From Saprospiraceae bacterium (GTDB lineage Bacteria; Bacteroidota; Bacteroidia; Chitinophagales; Saprospiraceae), in contig JAHDES010000057.1 of the NCBI GenBank assembly GCA_020628645.1, forward strand, positions 1-39,214: a stretch of 39,214 nt of DNA. Reading direction: 5' to 3'. The notes under the pieces were generated by a model, which searched no databases, was not told the DNA's origin, and saw nothing but the letters and a program-made list of their open reading frames with translations. Positions 18,121 through 26,721 of the stretch are shown here, piece after piece (position 1 is the first letter of the stretch; every line of letters starts with the position of its first letter). The position numbers and the translations under genes were made by a program.

Positions 18121-18924
18121 ATGGGAAATAACTTATTAGCTGGAAAAAAAGGGATCATCTTTGGTGCTTTGGATGATAAGTCTATCGCTTGGAAAGTAGC
18201 AGAGCGATGTGTAGAAGAAGGCGCTCAAATTACCCTTACTAATGCTCCTGTTGCCCTTCGTATGGGCGCAATTAAAACACTTGGCGAAAAACTCAATGCA
18301 GAAATTATTCCTGCCGATGCAACCAGTGATGAAGATTTAGAACACCTTTTTACAAAGTCAATGGAGATTTTGGGTGGAAAAGTAGATTTTGTCTTGCATT
18401 CGATTGGAATGTCCATAAATGTGCGTAAAAAACGAGAATATACCAATACAAAATACGATTGGATGCACAAAACGCTTGATATCTCAGCGATGTCTTTTCA
18501 TCGTATGATGCAATGCATGTGGAAATTAGATGCGATTAATGATTGGGGATCTATTCTAGGATTGACTTATATTGCAGCACAGCGTGTTTTTCCTGATTAT
18601 GGAGAAATGGCGGAATCAAAAGCATTATTAGAATCTTTTGCACGTAGTTTTGGGTATCATTTTGGTACAGAAAAGAAGGTTCGTGTCAATACGATTTCTC
18701 AGTCACCTACCATTACTACAGCAGGAAGTGGGGTAAAAGGATTTGGAGATTTCTTTGGCTATGCGGATAAAATGTCGCCCCTTGGAAATGCTTCTTCAGA
18801 AGCTTGCGCGGATTACTGTGTAACGATGTTTTCTGATTTGACGCGTATGGTCACCATGCAAAATCTTTATCATGATGGTGGTTTCTCCCAAATGGGCATG
18901 AATCCAGCTTTATTAGAAAAATAA
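18121..18924 (+). CDS. fabI: Enoyl-[acyl-carrier-protein] reductase (NADH), FabI type
   Basis: A 267-residue SDR-family reductase for the last step of fatty-acid elongation. The start ATG at 18121 is preferred over an in-frame TTG at 18085, because family members begin with the short GNNLLAGKKGIIFGA segment. The nucleotide site is GALDDKSIAW, typical of FabI. The catalytic pair is Y160-x6-K167 (YGEMAESK). RVNTISQSPTITTAGSG and the DLTRMVTMQNLYHDGGFS ending match the Bacteroidota form. It is 41 bases after purA and 24 bases before the putative porin gene. This is the target class of triclosan and isoniazid-like inhibitors. Confidence 0.95.
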   Translation: MGNNLLAGKKGIIFGALDDKSIAWKVAERCVEEGAQITLTNAPVALRMGAIKTLGEKLNAEIIPADATSDEDLEHLFTKSMEILGGKVDFVLHSIGMSINVRKKREYTNTKYDWMHKTLDISAMSFHRMMQCMWKLDAINDWGSILGLTYIAAQRVFPDYGEMAESKALLESFARSFGYHFGTEKKVRVNTISQSPTITTAGSGVKGFGDFFGYADKMSPLGNASSEACADYCVTMFSDLTRMVTMQNLYHDGGFSQMGMNPALLEK

Positions 18925-18948
18925 CAAATTCCTAGGAATAAAAAGTAG

Positions 18949-21093
18949 ATGCAAGAAAAGCATAAACATAAATCTAAATTACAGGCTAAGACCATTCGTC
19001 CTAGCCTGTTTAGATTATGTGTGTTGCTAATGTTCTTTTCTTTTAATACTACTTTAAACGCACAAATAAGAGGTACTGATCCTGCAACGGGTTTTGGGAC
19101 TGGTGTTCCTGATACCGTTACATTTTTGGATACGCTTCCTTTTACAAGAGTACCTGATACGGTAAAATTGATTTGGTTTTATCCTATTAATCCTTCTCAG
19201 GAATATGAATTTATTGATAGTTTACTCAATAATGATTTTCAGCAATATGATCCAAGTCGAAAAGGAATAGATGATTATGCAAATTTAGGAAGTATGGGAT
19301 CTGCACATCGTCCTTTGGTGTATGAATCCCGTTTTCGTAGAGGTTTAGATGTAGGCTTTCATCAATATGATTTATATCAAAAAAAACCAGAAGATTTTCG
19401 CTTTTTCAATTTACAACCTGCTTATACCAATCTGTATTATTCACAAGGTACGGAGCAAAATGACTCAGATATTCAAGCGAATTTTTATCGTTCTTTTGAT
19501 GGTGGATTGCACTTGGGAATTGATTATGAACGCTTAATCCATTCACTGCCCAATCCTGCTCTAGCCCTCAATCAAAATGTGTTTTATCCTTATCAGGGAG
19601 CTCGTCATACTTCTCTTTCCACAGGTTTATGGTATAAAAGCAAAAATGATCGTTACAATGGATTTTTTAATTATACCTTCAATGAAATTCAGCATCAAGA
19701 TCATGGGGGAATTATTCCAAGTTTAACTACAGATACCTTAATTCAATTAGGAAATAGTTTACAGGAACAATATTCAATCAATGTTTTTGAAAGTACAGGA
19801 AATGCAAAGACGCGTCATGAAAATCGTTCGCTGAATTATACCCAACATATTCGATTAAATCGTAGCAATGATTCTCTAAAAATTAAGAATAGAAATTTTA
19901 GAATTTCCCATCGGATTAATTACGAAAAAAGAATCTATAAATTCTCCGATTCCGACTCCTCTCCTACTCAAGACACACTTTATTATGGCGATTTTTTGGT
20001 CGATGCTCGTGGTTTACGCAATTATCTAGAAGTGCGCTCTATCAAAAATGACTTTTCTATTAGTACCTTTAGAATTCGTAGAGAATTATCCAATATTAAA
20101 CAACAAGGAGATTTAATAGAAGTGGGTATTTCTCACGCTTATCATCAAGTTTTCCAAGAACCTCTTGATACCATTATTAACAATTTATACCTCACTGGGC
20201 AACTCAATTTTAGCCCCAATAACCGCTTAAAAATTAAAACAGCAGGTCAATTGGCGCTTTGGAATCAAGCAGGCGATTATCGCGTAACGGGTGATTTTTT
20301 CTTTGATTTCAAAAAAGCGGGACAGCTACGTGCGCGAATATTGCAACAACTCTATGAACCCAACCTCATCCAAACACGCAATTTTATTACCGAGACACAA
20401 GTTTGGAATAACAATTTCCGAAAAACGCTTGAAACACAAGTCGAAGGCACCTATTCCAAACCAGAATGGCAATTGGAGTTAACAGGGCGATATAGTTTAT
20501 TGAATAATTTGGTATATTATGATTCATTAGCCCTACCTCAACAAGCCGATCAAGCGATTAGCATTGGACAATTAATCATCGCAAAAGATTTTAAATTAGG
20601 TAATTTTCATTTAGATAATCGAGTGGTCTTACAGCAAATTTCAGGAGATATTTTGCGACTACCTTCATTTTATACCGTGAATAGTTTATACGTCGAAGGG
20701 CGTATTTTCAAGAAAGTGATGCTGGCGCGTTTTGGTTTGGATTTACGGATGAACAATACCTATCTCGCTGATCAATATTTTCCTTTAACAGGTCAATTCT
20801 ATTTACAAAATGACCGAGACGTTAAGTTATATCCCGCAGTAGATGCTTTTTTTAGTTTTAAGGTGGATCGTTTTCGTGCTTTCGCAAAAATGGAGAATTT
20901 AACTTCTTTTATTTCAAAAGATATTTATTATCACACGCCTTATTATCCCCAAAAAGAAGCCTATTTCCGATTTGGAATCCGATGGTTATTTTTAGATGCG
21001 AAACAAAGTGCTCCCCCTACTCAAAATCCGAATTCCAGTGGTGGACGCGCACCGACAGGAGGAGGTCCTCCGACCTTTTTTGGAGGGAGATAA
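18949..21093 (+). CDS. Putative outer-membrane porin (Bacteroidota)
   Basis: A 714-residue exported protein. A basic N-terminus and the hydrophobic stretch LFRLCVLLMFFSFN end at LNAQ as signal peptide. The mature part is rich in alternating aromatic and polar strands, with many Tyr, Phe, Asn and Arg, and reads like a large beta barrel of the Bacteroidota putative porin family (Porin_10 type). Examples are RGLDVGFHQYDLY near the start and YFRFGIRWLFLD as the last strand. The C-terminal 35 residues are a Gly/Pro-rich tail after the barrel (APTGGGPPTFFGGR). It lies 24 bases after fabI and is probably cotranscribed. Substrate unknown. Confidence 0.8.
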   Translation: MQEKHKHKSKLQAKTIRPSLFRLCVLLMFFSFNTTLNAQIRGTDPATGFGTGVPDTVTFLDTLPFTRVPDTVKLIWFYPINPSQEYEFIDSLLNNDFQQYDPSRKGIDDYANLGSMGSAHRPLVYESRFRRGLDVGFHQYDLYQKKPEDFRFFNLQPAYTNLYYSQGTEQNDSDIQANFYRSFDGGLHLGIDYERLIHSLPNPALALNQNVFYPYQGARHTSLSTGLWYKSKNDRYNGFFNYTFNEIQHQDHGGIIPSLTTDTLIQLGNSLQEQYSINVFESTGNAKTRHENRSLNYTQHIRLNRSNDSLKIKNRNFRISHRINYEKRIYKFSDSDSSPTQDTLYYGDFLVDARGLRNYLEVRSIKNDFSISTFRIRRELSNIKQQGDLIEVGISHAYHQVFQEPLDTIINNLYLTGQLNFSPNNRLKIKTAGQLALWNQAGDYRVTGDFFFDFKKAGQLRARILQQLYEPNLIQTRNFITETQVWNNNFRKTLETQVEGTYSKPEWQLELTGRYSLLNNLVYYDSLALPQQADQAISIGQLIIAKDFKLGNFHLDNRVVLQQISGDILRLPSFYTVNSLYVEGRIFKKVMLARFGLDLRMNNTYLADQYFPLTGQFYLQNDRDVKLYPAVDAFFSFKVDRFRAFAKMENLTSFISKDIYYHTPYYPQKEAYFRFGIRWLFLDAKQSAPPTQNPNSSGGRAPTGGGPPTFFGGR

Positions 21094-21138
21094 GCATTTA
21101 TAATAAAATCTAGATTAGTTCAAATTTGATAATTACCC

Positions 21139-21158
21139 CAAGGGAACATGTTCCCTTG
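21139..21158. repeat. Perfect 20-base palindrome between convergent genes
   Basis: CAAGGGAACATGTTCCCTTG equals its own reverse complement. It lies between the convergent porin and membrane-protein genes. Neither strand has a T run right after it, so it is not a standard intrinsic terminator. It could bind a dimeric protein or act as a hairpin that blocks read-through. Confidence 0.7.
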
Positions 21159-21224
21159 AAAAATGGGATTAGACTGAATTGAAATTGAAAGCTATTAGAT
21201 TACATTTGTACTAAACTATATCTT

Positions 21225-22523
21225 CTAAAAAGATCGCTGCTGAAAATTGATGGAATATATTACGGGGATGCTTAAAAAAATCGGAACCATATACATGTAA
21301 GTAAAAGGAGCATAAAAGAAGGCATAGAATACAACGAGATAAAGCTTTAAGGTATAAAGTAAATATTTTCTGAATTGCTCATTAGTCATTTTATTTCGTA
21401 AATAATACATCAAAATTCCAAGTGCAGTTAAACACGAAACAATAAAATGGGCCATCTTGCAAGCAGCTAATTTCTGTGAGAAATCCCCCTCAATAAAATC
21501 ATAAAAATAAATACCAAGTGTCATCCCTTGTTTCAAATAATAGGGGATGGCATCTGGAGCTTGCCAATGAGCAGGTTGCCACAACGTATCTATAGCGTGA
21601 CTATAATTTTCTAATCCTTTAAAATAAGCTTCCCAGTTTTGAGATAAAAAAGGAATCACAAAAACGACTAATATCCCTATTATCACATAAACTCCAATCC
21701 GAAAAGCAGGTTTAAACCCAAATTGAAACCAATACAAAAGCAAATAGACTGGCATCCATAAAGTGATCGTATAACGTGATAAAAGACAGAGTAAAAGACC
21801 CAGTGCAATAATCCATTTTTTTCTGTGTAAAAGACTAAAACATAATACGAAATAATGACTCACTGCTACCAATTCTACAGAATACCCAAAAATGATTTCA
21901 TTTTTCCAAATCAAATGATTTAAAAAGAAAAATGGTATAATTCCTTTTATTAATACAGCAATTGTATTGCCTTCATTTTTCAAAAGTTGTCGGTATAAAA
22001 AAAAGATTACAAGCAAGAAATAAATGAGAGGTATCCAACGATAGTCAAAATTAAATACCTCAGCAGGTATAAATGGAAGCCAAGTAAAGGGCAAATAGGT
22101 AGAATAGACCTTCCATGATTTAAACTGCATGACTTGATACACGACCTCTCCATCTAAAAAGCGATTCACATAGAAATAAATACAAGGAACAATATCTCCT
22201 CCTGTCCCATTTGGGTTAATCGTATACGCTTCAAATACAGTTTGTAATTGTAAGACTGCCATCGCTGCACCCACCACAAAAATCATCACTAATAACTCTC
22301 GATTGATTCTCAGTTGTACAGGAGCAACTATTTGAGGTAAATTCTTATCTTTTCTGATCAATATTAAACTGAACAAAGCTACCGATATTCCCATCACCAT
22401 CCACATGACCGAACTTGTATAATTGTCCATAGTCGTTCGATAAATACTCAAGATCAAAAATTCTACGATAGATAGAAAAATTACGCCTATCTTTAGAGTA
22501 ATATTCGATGTATTAGGTACCAT
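21225..22523 (-). CDS. Polytopic membrane protein, possible GT-C glycosyltransferase
   Basis: A 432-residue inner-membrane protein with about ten hydrophobic segments, beginning at residues 9-27 and 37-55. The first large loop contains GGDIVPCIYFYVNRFLDGE and later YLPFTWLPFIPAEVF, which recall the acidic-residue loop and the [YF]xPFxxLP motif of GT-C/GT87-type polyprenyl-phosphate sugar transferases. That assignment is tentative. It diverges from a GT2 polyprenyl-phosphate glycosyltransferase with only 33 bases between the starts, which supports a joint role in lipid-linked glycan synthesis: the GT2 enzyme would load the lipid carrier and this protein would transfer the sugar on the outer face of the membrane. 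Confidence 0.6.
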   Translation of the reverse strand: MVPNTSNITLKIGVIFLSIVEFLILSIYRTTMDNYTSSVMWMVMGISVALFSLILIRKDKNLPQIVAPVQLRINRELLVMIFVVGAAMAVLQLQTVFEAYTINPNGTGGDIVPCIYFYVNRFLDGEVVYQVMQFKSWKVYSTYLPFTWLPFIPAEVFNFDYRWIPLIYFLLVIFFLYRQLLKNEGNTIAVLIKGIIPFFFLNHLIWKNEIIFGYSVELVAVSHYFVLCFSLLHRKKWIIALGLLLCLLSRYTITLWMPVYLLLYWFQFGFKPAFRIGVYVIIGILVVFVIPFLSQNWEAYFKGLENYSHAIDTLWQPAHWQAPDAIPYYLKQGMTLGIYFYDFIEGDFSQKLAACKMAHFIVSCLTALGILMYYLRNKMTNEQFRKYLLYTLKLYLVVFYAFFYAPFTYMYMVPIFLSIPVIYSINFQQRSF

Positions 22524-22556
22524 TTTCTACTTAGCCTATTTCTTACATAAAAAACT

Positions 22557-23531
22557 ATGCAAAACAAACATACTCAAAAGAATTGTAAACTCTCTATTAT
22601 TATACCCGTCTATAATGAAGAAGCGAATCTTTTGCTATTATATGACCAATTAGTAGCTGTGATAAAGCGTTTAGATATTTCTACAGAAATGCTTTTTATC
22701 AATGATGGAAGTCGAGATGCTTCACTCGAAAAAATAGTCCAACTGAGCAAACAAGATGAACGCATAAAATACATTAATTTTAGTCGAAATTTTGGACATC
22801 AAATAGCCCTCACGGCAGGTTTCGATCATGTCATTGGTGAACGAATTGTAGTCATTGATGCTGATATGCAAGATCCTCCCTCCTTAATTTATGATTTATA
22901 TAAAAAAATGGATGAAGGCTTTGAGGTGGTGTATGCCAAACGAAAAAAACGATTAGGTGAAAGCAGATTTCGTCTTTGGATTACAGGTCTATTTTATCGA
23001 ATGTTGGCAAAAATTTCAACTATTCAAATTCCTTTGGATACAGGAGATTATCGAATTGTTTCCAGAAAGATTGTTGATTTATTACACCAAATGCCCGAAC
23101 AAAGCAAGTATTATCGTGGACAAATTGCATGGTTAGGCTTTCGACAAACTTATGTGGAATTTGAACGACAAGAACGAAATGCTGGTGAATCAGGATACTC
23201 CTATATTAATTTAATCAAACTGGCTTTAAACGGAATTACTGGTTTTACTGACTTTCCACTTCGTATTGTTTCTATTAGTGGTTTTTTTGTATCGGGAGTG
23301 GCTTTCATCGTGCTTTTTTATGCCTTAATCACTCGTCTTATTTCAGATAAAATCATCATTGAAGGTTGGGCTTCCACCATAGTTAGTGTGTTATTTATAG
23401 GTGGTATCCAATTGATTGGAATAGGAATAATAGGTGAGTACATTAGTCGTATTAATCAAAATACACGTACTCGCCCACTTTATATTATCGAAGACTCAAA
23501 TATCAATCATGGAGCAGCAATACGAAAGTGA
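22557..23531 (+). CDS. Polyprenyl-phosphate glycosyltransferase, GT2 family (GtrB/DPM1-like)
   Basis: A 324-residue membrane-anchored enzyme that moves a sugar from a nucleotide donor to undecaprenyl-phosphate. The GT-A fold begins with LSIIIPVYNEEANL and LFINDGSRD, and has the metal-binding VIDADMQDPP (about residues 98-107) and the acceptor region RNAGESGYSYINLIKLA. Two C-terminal membrane helices follow (about 235-260 and 275-295), as in GtrB and related bactoprenol glucosyl- or mannosyltransferases. The last 23 bases overlap the methyltransferase gene, so the two are cotranscribed. The sugar cannot be predicted. Confidence 0.93.
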   Translation: MQNKHTQKNCKLSIIIPVYNEEANLLLLYDQLVAVIKRLDISTEMLFINDGSRDASLEKIVQLSKQDERIKYINFSRNFGHQIALTAGFDHVIGERIVVIDADMQDPPSLIYDLYKKMDEGFEVVYAKRKKRLGESRFRLWITGLFYRMLAKISTIQIPLDTGDYRIVSRKIVDLLHQMPEQSKYYRGQIAWLGFRQTYVEFERQERNAGESGYSYINLIKLALNGITGFTDFPLRIVSISGFFVSGVAFIVLFYALITRLISDKIIIEGWASTIVSVLFIGGIQLIGIGIIGEYISRINQNTRTRPLYIIEDSNINHGAAIRK

Positions 23532-24249
23532 TTATCATATTCAAGAAGACAAGCACTGGTGGTTTAAAAGTCGCCGAAATATATTGATGCAACTTTTATC
23601 TCGTTTGGATAAATCCATAAAAATTTTAGATGTTGGTTGTTCTTCTGGTATCTTTTTAGGGGAATTGCTTAAAATGGGATATTCCGTAGAACAATTATAT
23701 GGTATTGATATTAGTGAAGAAGGAATTAGCAAAGCAAGAGCGAGGGGATTGAAACATGTATTTGTGATGGATGGTGCTAAGATTAATCTCCCTAAAGAAA
23801 GTTTTGATTTGATTATCGCGTCTGATAGTTTAGAACATATTGAATCCGAACAAGAGGCATTGGCAAATTGGGCGAGCTTGTTAAAATCACAAGGACAACT
23901 TATTATTTTTGTTCCTGCTTTTATGTTTTTATGGTCGGCACATGATGTAGTGAACCAGCATTTTCGACGATATACGCGAAAAGAATTAGTTCAAAAAGTA
24001 CAACAGTTTTCGTTTCAAATTGAGCGAAGTGGGTATTGGAATTTTGGTTTATTTTTCCCCATTGCTTCAATTCGATTTATTAAAAATAAATTTTCCAAAG
24101 AAGAGAACAATGCCAAAGGAGATTTAGCCTATCCTGGGAATTTAATAAATGGAATCCTTTCTCTTATTTTAATGATTGAAAATACTCTTTTTCCTTGGAT
24201 TCGTTTTCCTGTGGGGGTAAGTACCTTTTGTATTGCCAGAAAAAAATAA
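23509..24249 (+). CDS. Class I SAM-dependent methyltransferase
   Basis: A 246-residue enzyme when started at ATG 23509, which overlaps the glycosyltransferase gene by 23 bases; a GTG at 23434 would give a longer, less likely form. The opening HWWFKSRRNI is common in methyltransferases of surface-polysaccharide clusters. Motif I is ILDVGCSSGIFLGEL, the adenosine-binding acidic residue is in YGIDIS, and DLIIASDSLEHI is motif IV. The C-terminal third has hydrophobic stretches (LFFPIASIRF, LILMIENTLF), suggesting membrane association. The likely substrate is a lipid-linked glycan or lipid head group made by its neighbour. The methyltransferase call is firm, the substrate is inferred. Confidence 0.9.
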   Translation: MEQQYESDYHIQEDKHWWFKSRRNILMQLLSRLDKSIKILDVGCSSGIFLGELLKMGYSVEQLYGIDISEEGISKARARGLKHVFVMDGAKINLPKESFDLIIASDSLEHIESEQEALANWASLLKSQGQLIIFVPAFMFLWSAHDVVNQHFRRYTRKELVQKVQQFSFQIERSGYWNFGLFFPIASIRFIKNKFSKEENNAKGDLAYPGNLINGILSLILMIENTLFPWIRFPVGVSTFCIARKK

Positions 24250-24375
24250 CCTTCTTTGACAAATCCCGTGGTCAGTTCAAAATAAAAGAGTAAACGACTA
24301 CAAGAAGTGAACGATTTTAGATTTGAATTGACTTTTTCACGGGAAAAGTCAAAGAACCAAAAATAATATTTATAT

Positions 24376-25890
24376 CTATCTAAATGCTAAGCCTTTCTTG
24401 ATAAAATTCCAAAGCACAGGAAAAGGAAGTACTTCTAATTCGTGTGCTTGACTATTGAAATTGATTTCAACGGTTTGCATTTTATCAAAGTATTTTCGCA
24501 CTTTTTTATCCAAACCATTCAATTGAAAGCCCAATATTGGAATTTGCATCAACACTTTTATAAAATAATAACAGCGAAACTGTGGCGAATCACTCTTTAT
24601 ATGACGACTAAGGTATTTTGTGAGTGCGTCAATTCGTTCTTCAGCTTGGTCATAATGTTGTTGTATAATCAAAAAAGCCAACTGAATAATCAAGACTGGG
24701 ATATTCATCCCTGACTTATCTTTTGAAAAACTAGGTACTTGATTAAGAAAACGCCCTAATCGTATTTTATTAAAGGTTGTATCGGTTTCCTCTACTTTTA
24801 CTTGTTGACTAAGCACTAAAAAATGAAGATACATTCGATTGATGTGCCAAGTTTCTTCGAGTAATTCTTTATATTGCTTGAAACGTTTATTATTCATCAC
24901 TTCCCAATAAGTGGTATATGCTTCTTGATAGTTTTCGGTATGCATCGCTAGCATAAAAAGGTATTCTTTGGTCTTAAACCAATTGAAAGTACCTGCTGTT
25001 AATAATTGCTCACACTTTTGGGCAGTCTGCTTTCCTTCTTCGAATTCTCGCAATTGAATATGACAGACGAGTTTGTTGAGATAAAAATTGAGTGGATTTA
25101 TTCGTTTTCCTTTTTGGGGATTTTCAATCAAAGTCAAACCTTCAATACAAATTTGTTTGGCACGTTCATAATCATAGATTCCCATCGCGCCAAGTAAACG
25201 AATTTGGAATAAAGTATAATGGAAAAGCTTCGATTGAATTTTATCTTTAAAGGGTTTCAATAAATTATAATAATGGTCGCTATCTTCTTTGATTCGAGGA
25301 TTGATAGCAACTGTTTTAACAGCATGATCTAAAAGAAGACGATTATAATATTCTTTAGCTAAATTATTATATTTATAAATTTCTTCATGCCTTTTATATA
25401 ATTGATTGTAATAATCGAATTTTGTCTTGTTTTCATATCGAATAGCATAATAGTTTCTTAAAAATAAAGAAACTGGAATAATAAGATCATCAAATTCAAA
25501 CTTAACCGCTTTTTTTAAAATACCTTTAGCAATTTTAGTAGCTAAAACATCCCCCATATCAATTCTTACTATATTACAAGCTGCCCATTCTTTCCAACAC
25601 TCTTGGTAGATTTTTGCCCTATTATTATTGGTATTACTTTCTATAAATAATACTGTATTTAATAATCGTTTTTTTAGATGGAATTTAAGATTTCGATATT
25701 TTGCTGAATTTTTTGGTGAGTTGTAAAGCAATTGCGCTGCTTCTTCATCCGAATTGACCTTTCCTTCTTGCACTGCACGAAAGAGCTGATACATTTTGGA
25801 ATCTTGTTGGTGATACTCATCTCCAATAATCTCAATTTTTGAGATTTTCTGTTTGGTAAGAATATACGCCAGTTCTTGTAATTCTTTCAT
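24376..25890 (-). CDS. Unknown helical-repeat protein
   Basis: A 504-residue cytoplasmic protein without signal peptide or membrane segment. It begins KELQELAYILTKQKISKIEII and is helical throughout. The N-terminal 100 residues contain AAQLLYNSPKNSAKYRNLK, which reads like a small helical DNA- or protein-binding domain. From about residue 120 there are repeated helix pairs spaced some 35-40 residues apart with TPR-like pattern (Ala/Tyr/Leu positions; YNRLLLDHAV, YERAKQICIEGLTLIENP, YQEAYTTYWEVM). I do not recognise a named family. It probably mediates protein-protein contacts. It is transcribed alone, convergent with the methyltransferase gene. Confidence 0.7.
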   Translation of the reverse strand: MKELQELAYILTKQKISKIEIIGDEYHQQDSKMYQLFRAVQEGKVNSDEEAAQLLYNSPKNSAKYRNLKFHLKKRLLNTVLFIESNTNNNRAKIYQECWKEWAACNIVRIDMGDVLATKIAKGILKKAVKFEFDDLIIPVSLFLRNYYAIRYENKTKFDYYNQLYKRHEEIYKYNNLAKEYYNRLLLDHAVKTVAINPRIKEDSDHYYNLLKPFKDKIQSKLFHYTLFQIRLLGAMGIYDYERAKQICIEGLTLIENPQKGKRINPLNFYLNKLVCHIQLREFEEGKQTAQKCEQLLTAGTFNWFKTKEYLFMLAMHTENYQEAYTTYWEVMNNKRFKQYKELLEETWHINRMYLHFLVLSQQVKVEETDTTFNKIRLGRFLNQVPSFSKDKSGMNIPVLIIQLAFLIIQQHYDQAEERIDALTKYLSRHIKSDSPQFRCYYFIKVLMQIPILGFQLNGLDKKVRKYFDKMQTVEINFNSQAHELEVLPFPVLWNFIKKGLAFR

Positions 25891-26142
25891 AGTAATTACT
25901 TGTTTTTATAGTTTATATTTTTTTGAAGGAGCAATTTATTCCGCTCCTAACTGTATGTTAAGATACAACAATATCTACAATTCTTACAAATTTTTCTAAC
26001 AATATTTTTAATATCAGTAGATCAAAATCAAAATAAAACACTATAAATCAAACCTTTATATCTTTTTTCAAATTAGATTGGTATCGATAAACTCTTTTAC
26101 AAGTATACTCATAATGTCCTATAGAGCTATAATCTTGCCCTA

Positions 26143-26150
26143 TATCTTTG
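26143..26150 (+). promoter_or_regulatory. -7 promoter-like element upstream of the hairpin and small ORFs
   Basis: TATCTTTG fits TAnnTTTG. No TTG is found at the expected -33 distance. If used, the transcript would contain the whole hairpin at 26264-26387 as a leader of about 260 bases before the first small ORF. Confidence 0.35.
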
Positions 26151-26263
26151 TCATATAATTAAAGCAATAAAAGAAAACATTTACCCAATAAAAAATACAA
26201 TACTACTCAGTAGTCTTACTTATTTACGAATTAGATAATAAGCTAGAACTACGTAAGCAGTAA

Positions 26264-26387
26264 GCCAAAAAATTAATAAGTTATTTTCGTTAAGCGTTTC
26301 TAAAAATGGTCGCGTTCTTGATTGAAAATCAATTTCTTGCCACATTTAGAAACGCGAAAATAACTTATCATTAATTTTGGTTTGGCA
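26264..26387. repeat. 124-base imperfect inverted repeat (hairpin or MITE-like)
   Basis: The left arm (about 26264-26309) and right arm (about 26340-26387) share GCCAAA, AATTAAT, AAGTTATTTTCG, CGTTTCTAAA and TGG in the same order after inversion, with short bulges. The centre carries a smaller inverted repeat TTGATT-GAA-AATCAA. It is not coding. It could be a structured RNA leader, a small non-autonomous mobile element or a REP-like repeat. The integron attC core motifs are not found in paired positions. Confidence 0.7.
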
Positions 26388-26416
26388 CATATTGTAAACT
26401 AAAAAAATATAAAGTT

Positions 26417-26554
26417 ATGTCAATTTCAGCACTCATTGCCATCTTGATGGCACTAGGATTCTTTTCCTCCGAAACCGATTATTATAATGCAAGCCCTGAA
26501 CAACAATCTATTTATCAAGAAATTGTCATTGATGATGATATTGATTCATTTTAA
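26417..26554 (+). CDS. Possible 45-residue small protein
   Basis: The frame encodes 45 residues beginning MSISALIAILMALGFFSS and ending in the acidic tail IDDDIDSF. The N-terminal half is hydrophobic (residues 3-17) and could be a membrane anchor or a leader; the rest is acidic and rich in Tyr, Gln and Asp. It starts with TAAAGTTATG, the same context as the next small frame at 26656, and lies 29 bases after the long hairpin. The composition looks protein-like but no family is recognised. Confidence 0.45.
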   Translation: MSISALIAILMALGFFSSETDYYNASPEQQSIYQEIVIDDDIDSF

Positions 26555-26655
26555 AAAGATACTTCTTAAAAAACCATCTAACACAGAAACAAAAACTGTC
26601 CTTTTTAAAAATCGATTCGACCCATAAATTTGTCATAACAAAAGGACTTAAAGTT

Positions 26656-26721
26656 ATGAAACAACAACAAATTGTGCTAAAGCATGAAAACAGGTCAGTA
26701 ACACAAATTTATGAATTATGA
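26656..26721 (+). CDS. Possible 21-residue leader peptide coupled to the next gene
   Basis: A 21-codon frame (MKQQQIVLKHENRSVTQIYE, then Leu) whose stop TGA overlaps the next start as ATGA. It starts with TAAAGTTATG, as does the frame at 26417. The overlap suggests that the downstream gene is translated by reinitiation, so this may be a leader peptide. Expression cannot be shown from sequence. Confidence 0.4.
   Translation: MKQQQIVLKHENRSVTQIYEL

Larger units (their letters stand above)
25891..26416. other. 526-base stretch without a gene
   Basis: An AT-rich intergenic stretch between a minus-strand gene and a plus-strand small-ORF cluster, so it should hold divergent promoters. It contains a -7-like element at 26143-26150 and a long hairpin at 26264-26387. 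No longer reading frame with coding character is seen in it. Confidence 0.7.

Noticed and set aside
24328-24352. Intrinsic terminator between the methyltransferase and helical-repeat genes
   Set aside because: TTGACTTTT pairs with AAAAGTCAA around a short loop, but neither strand has a T run after it, so it cannot be called with confidence.
26264-26387. Integron attC site
   Set aside because: The length and inverted-repeat form are similar, and one GTTAAGC core-like heptamer occurs, but the partner RYYYAAC core is not at the matching place and no integrase is seen.
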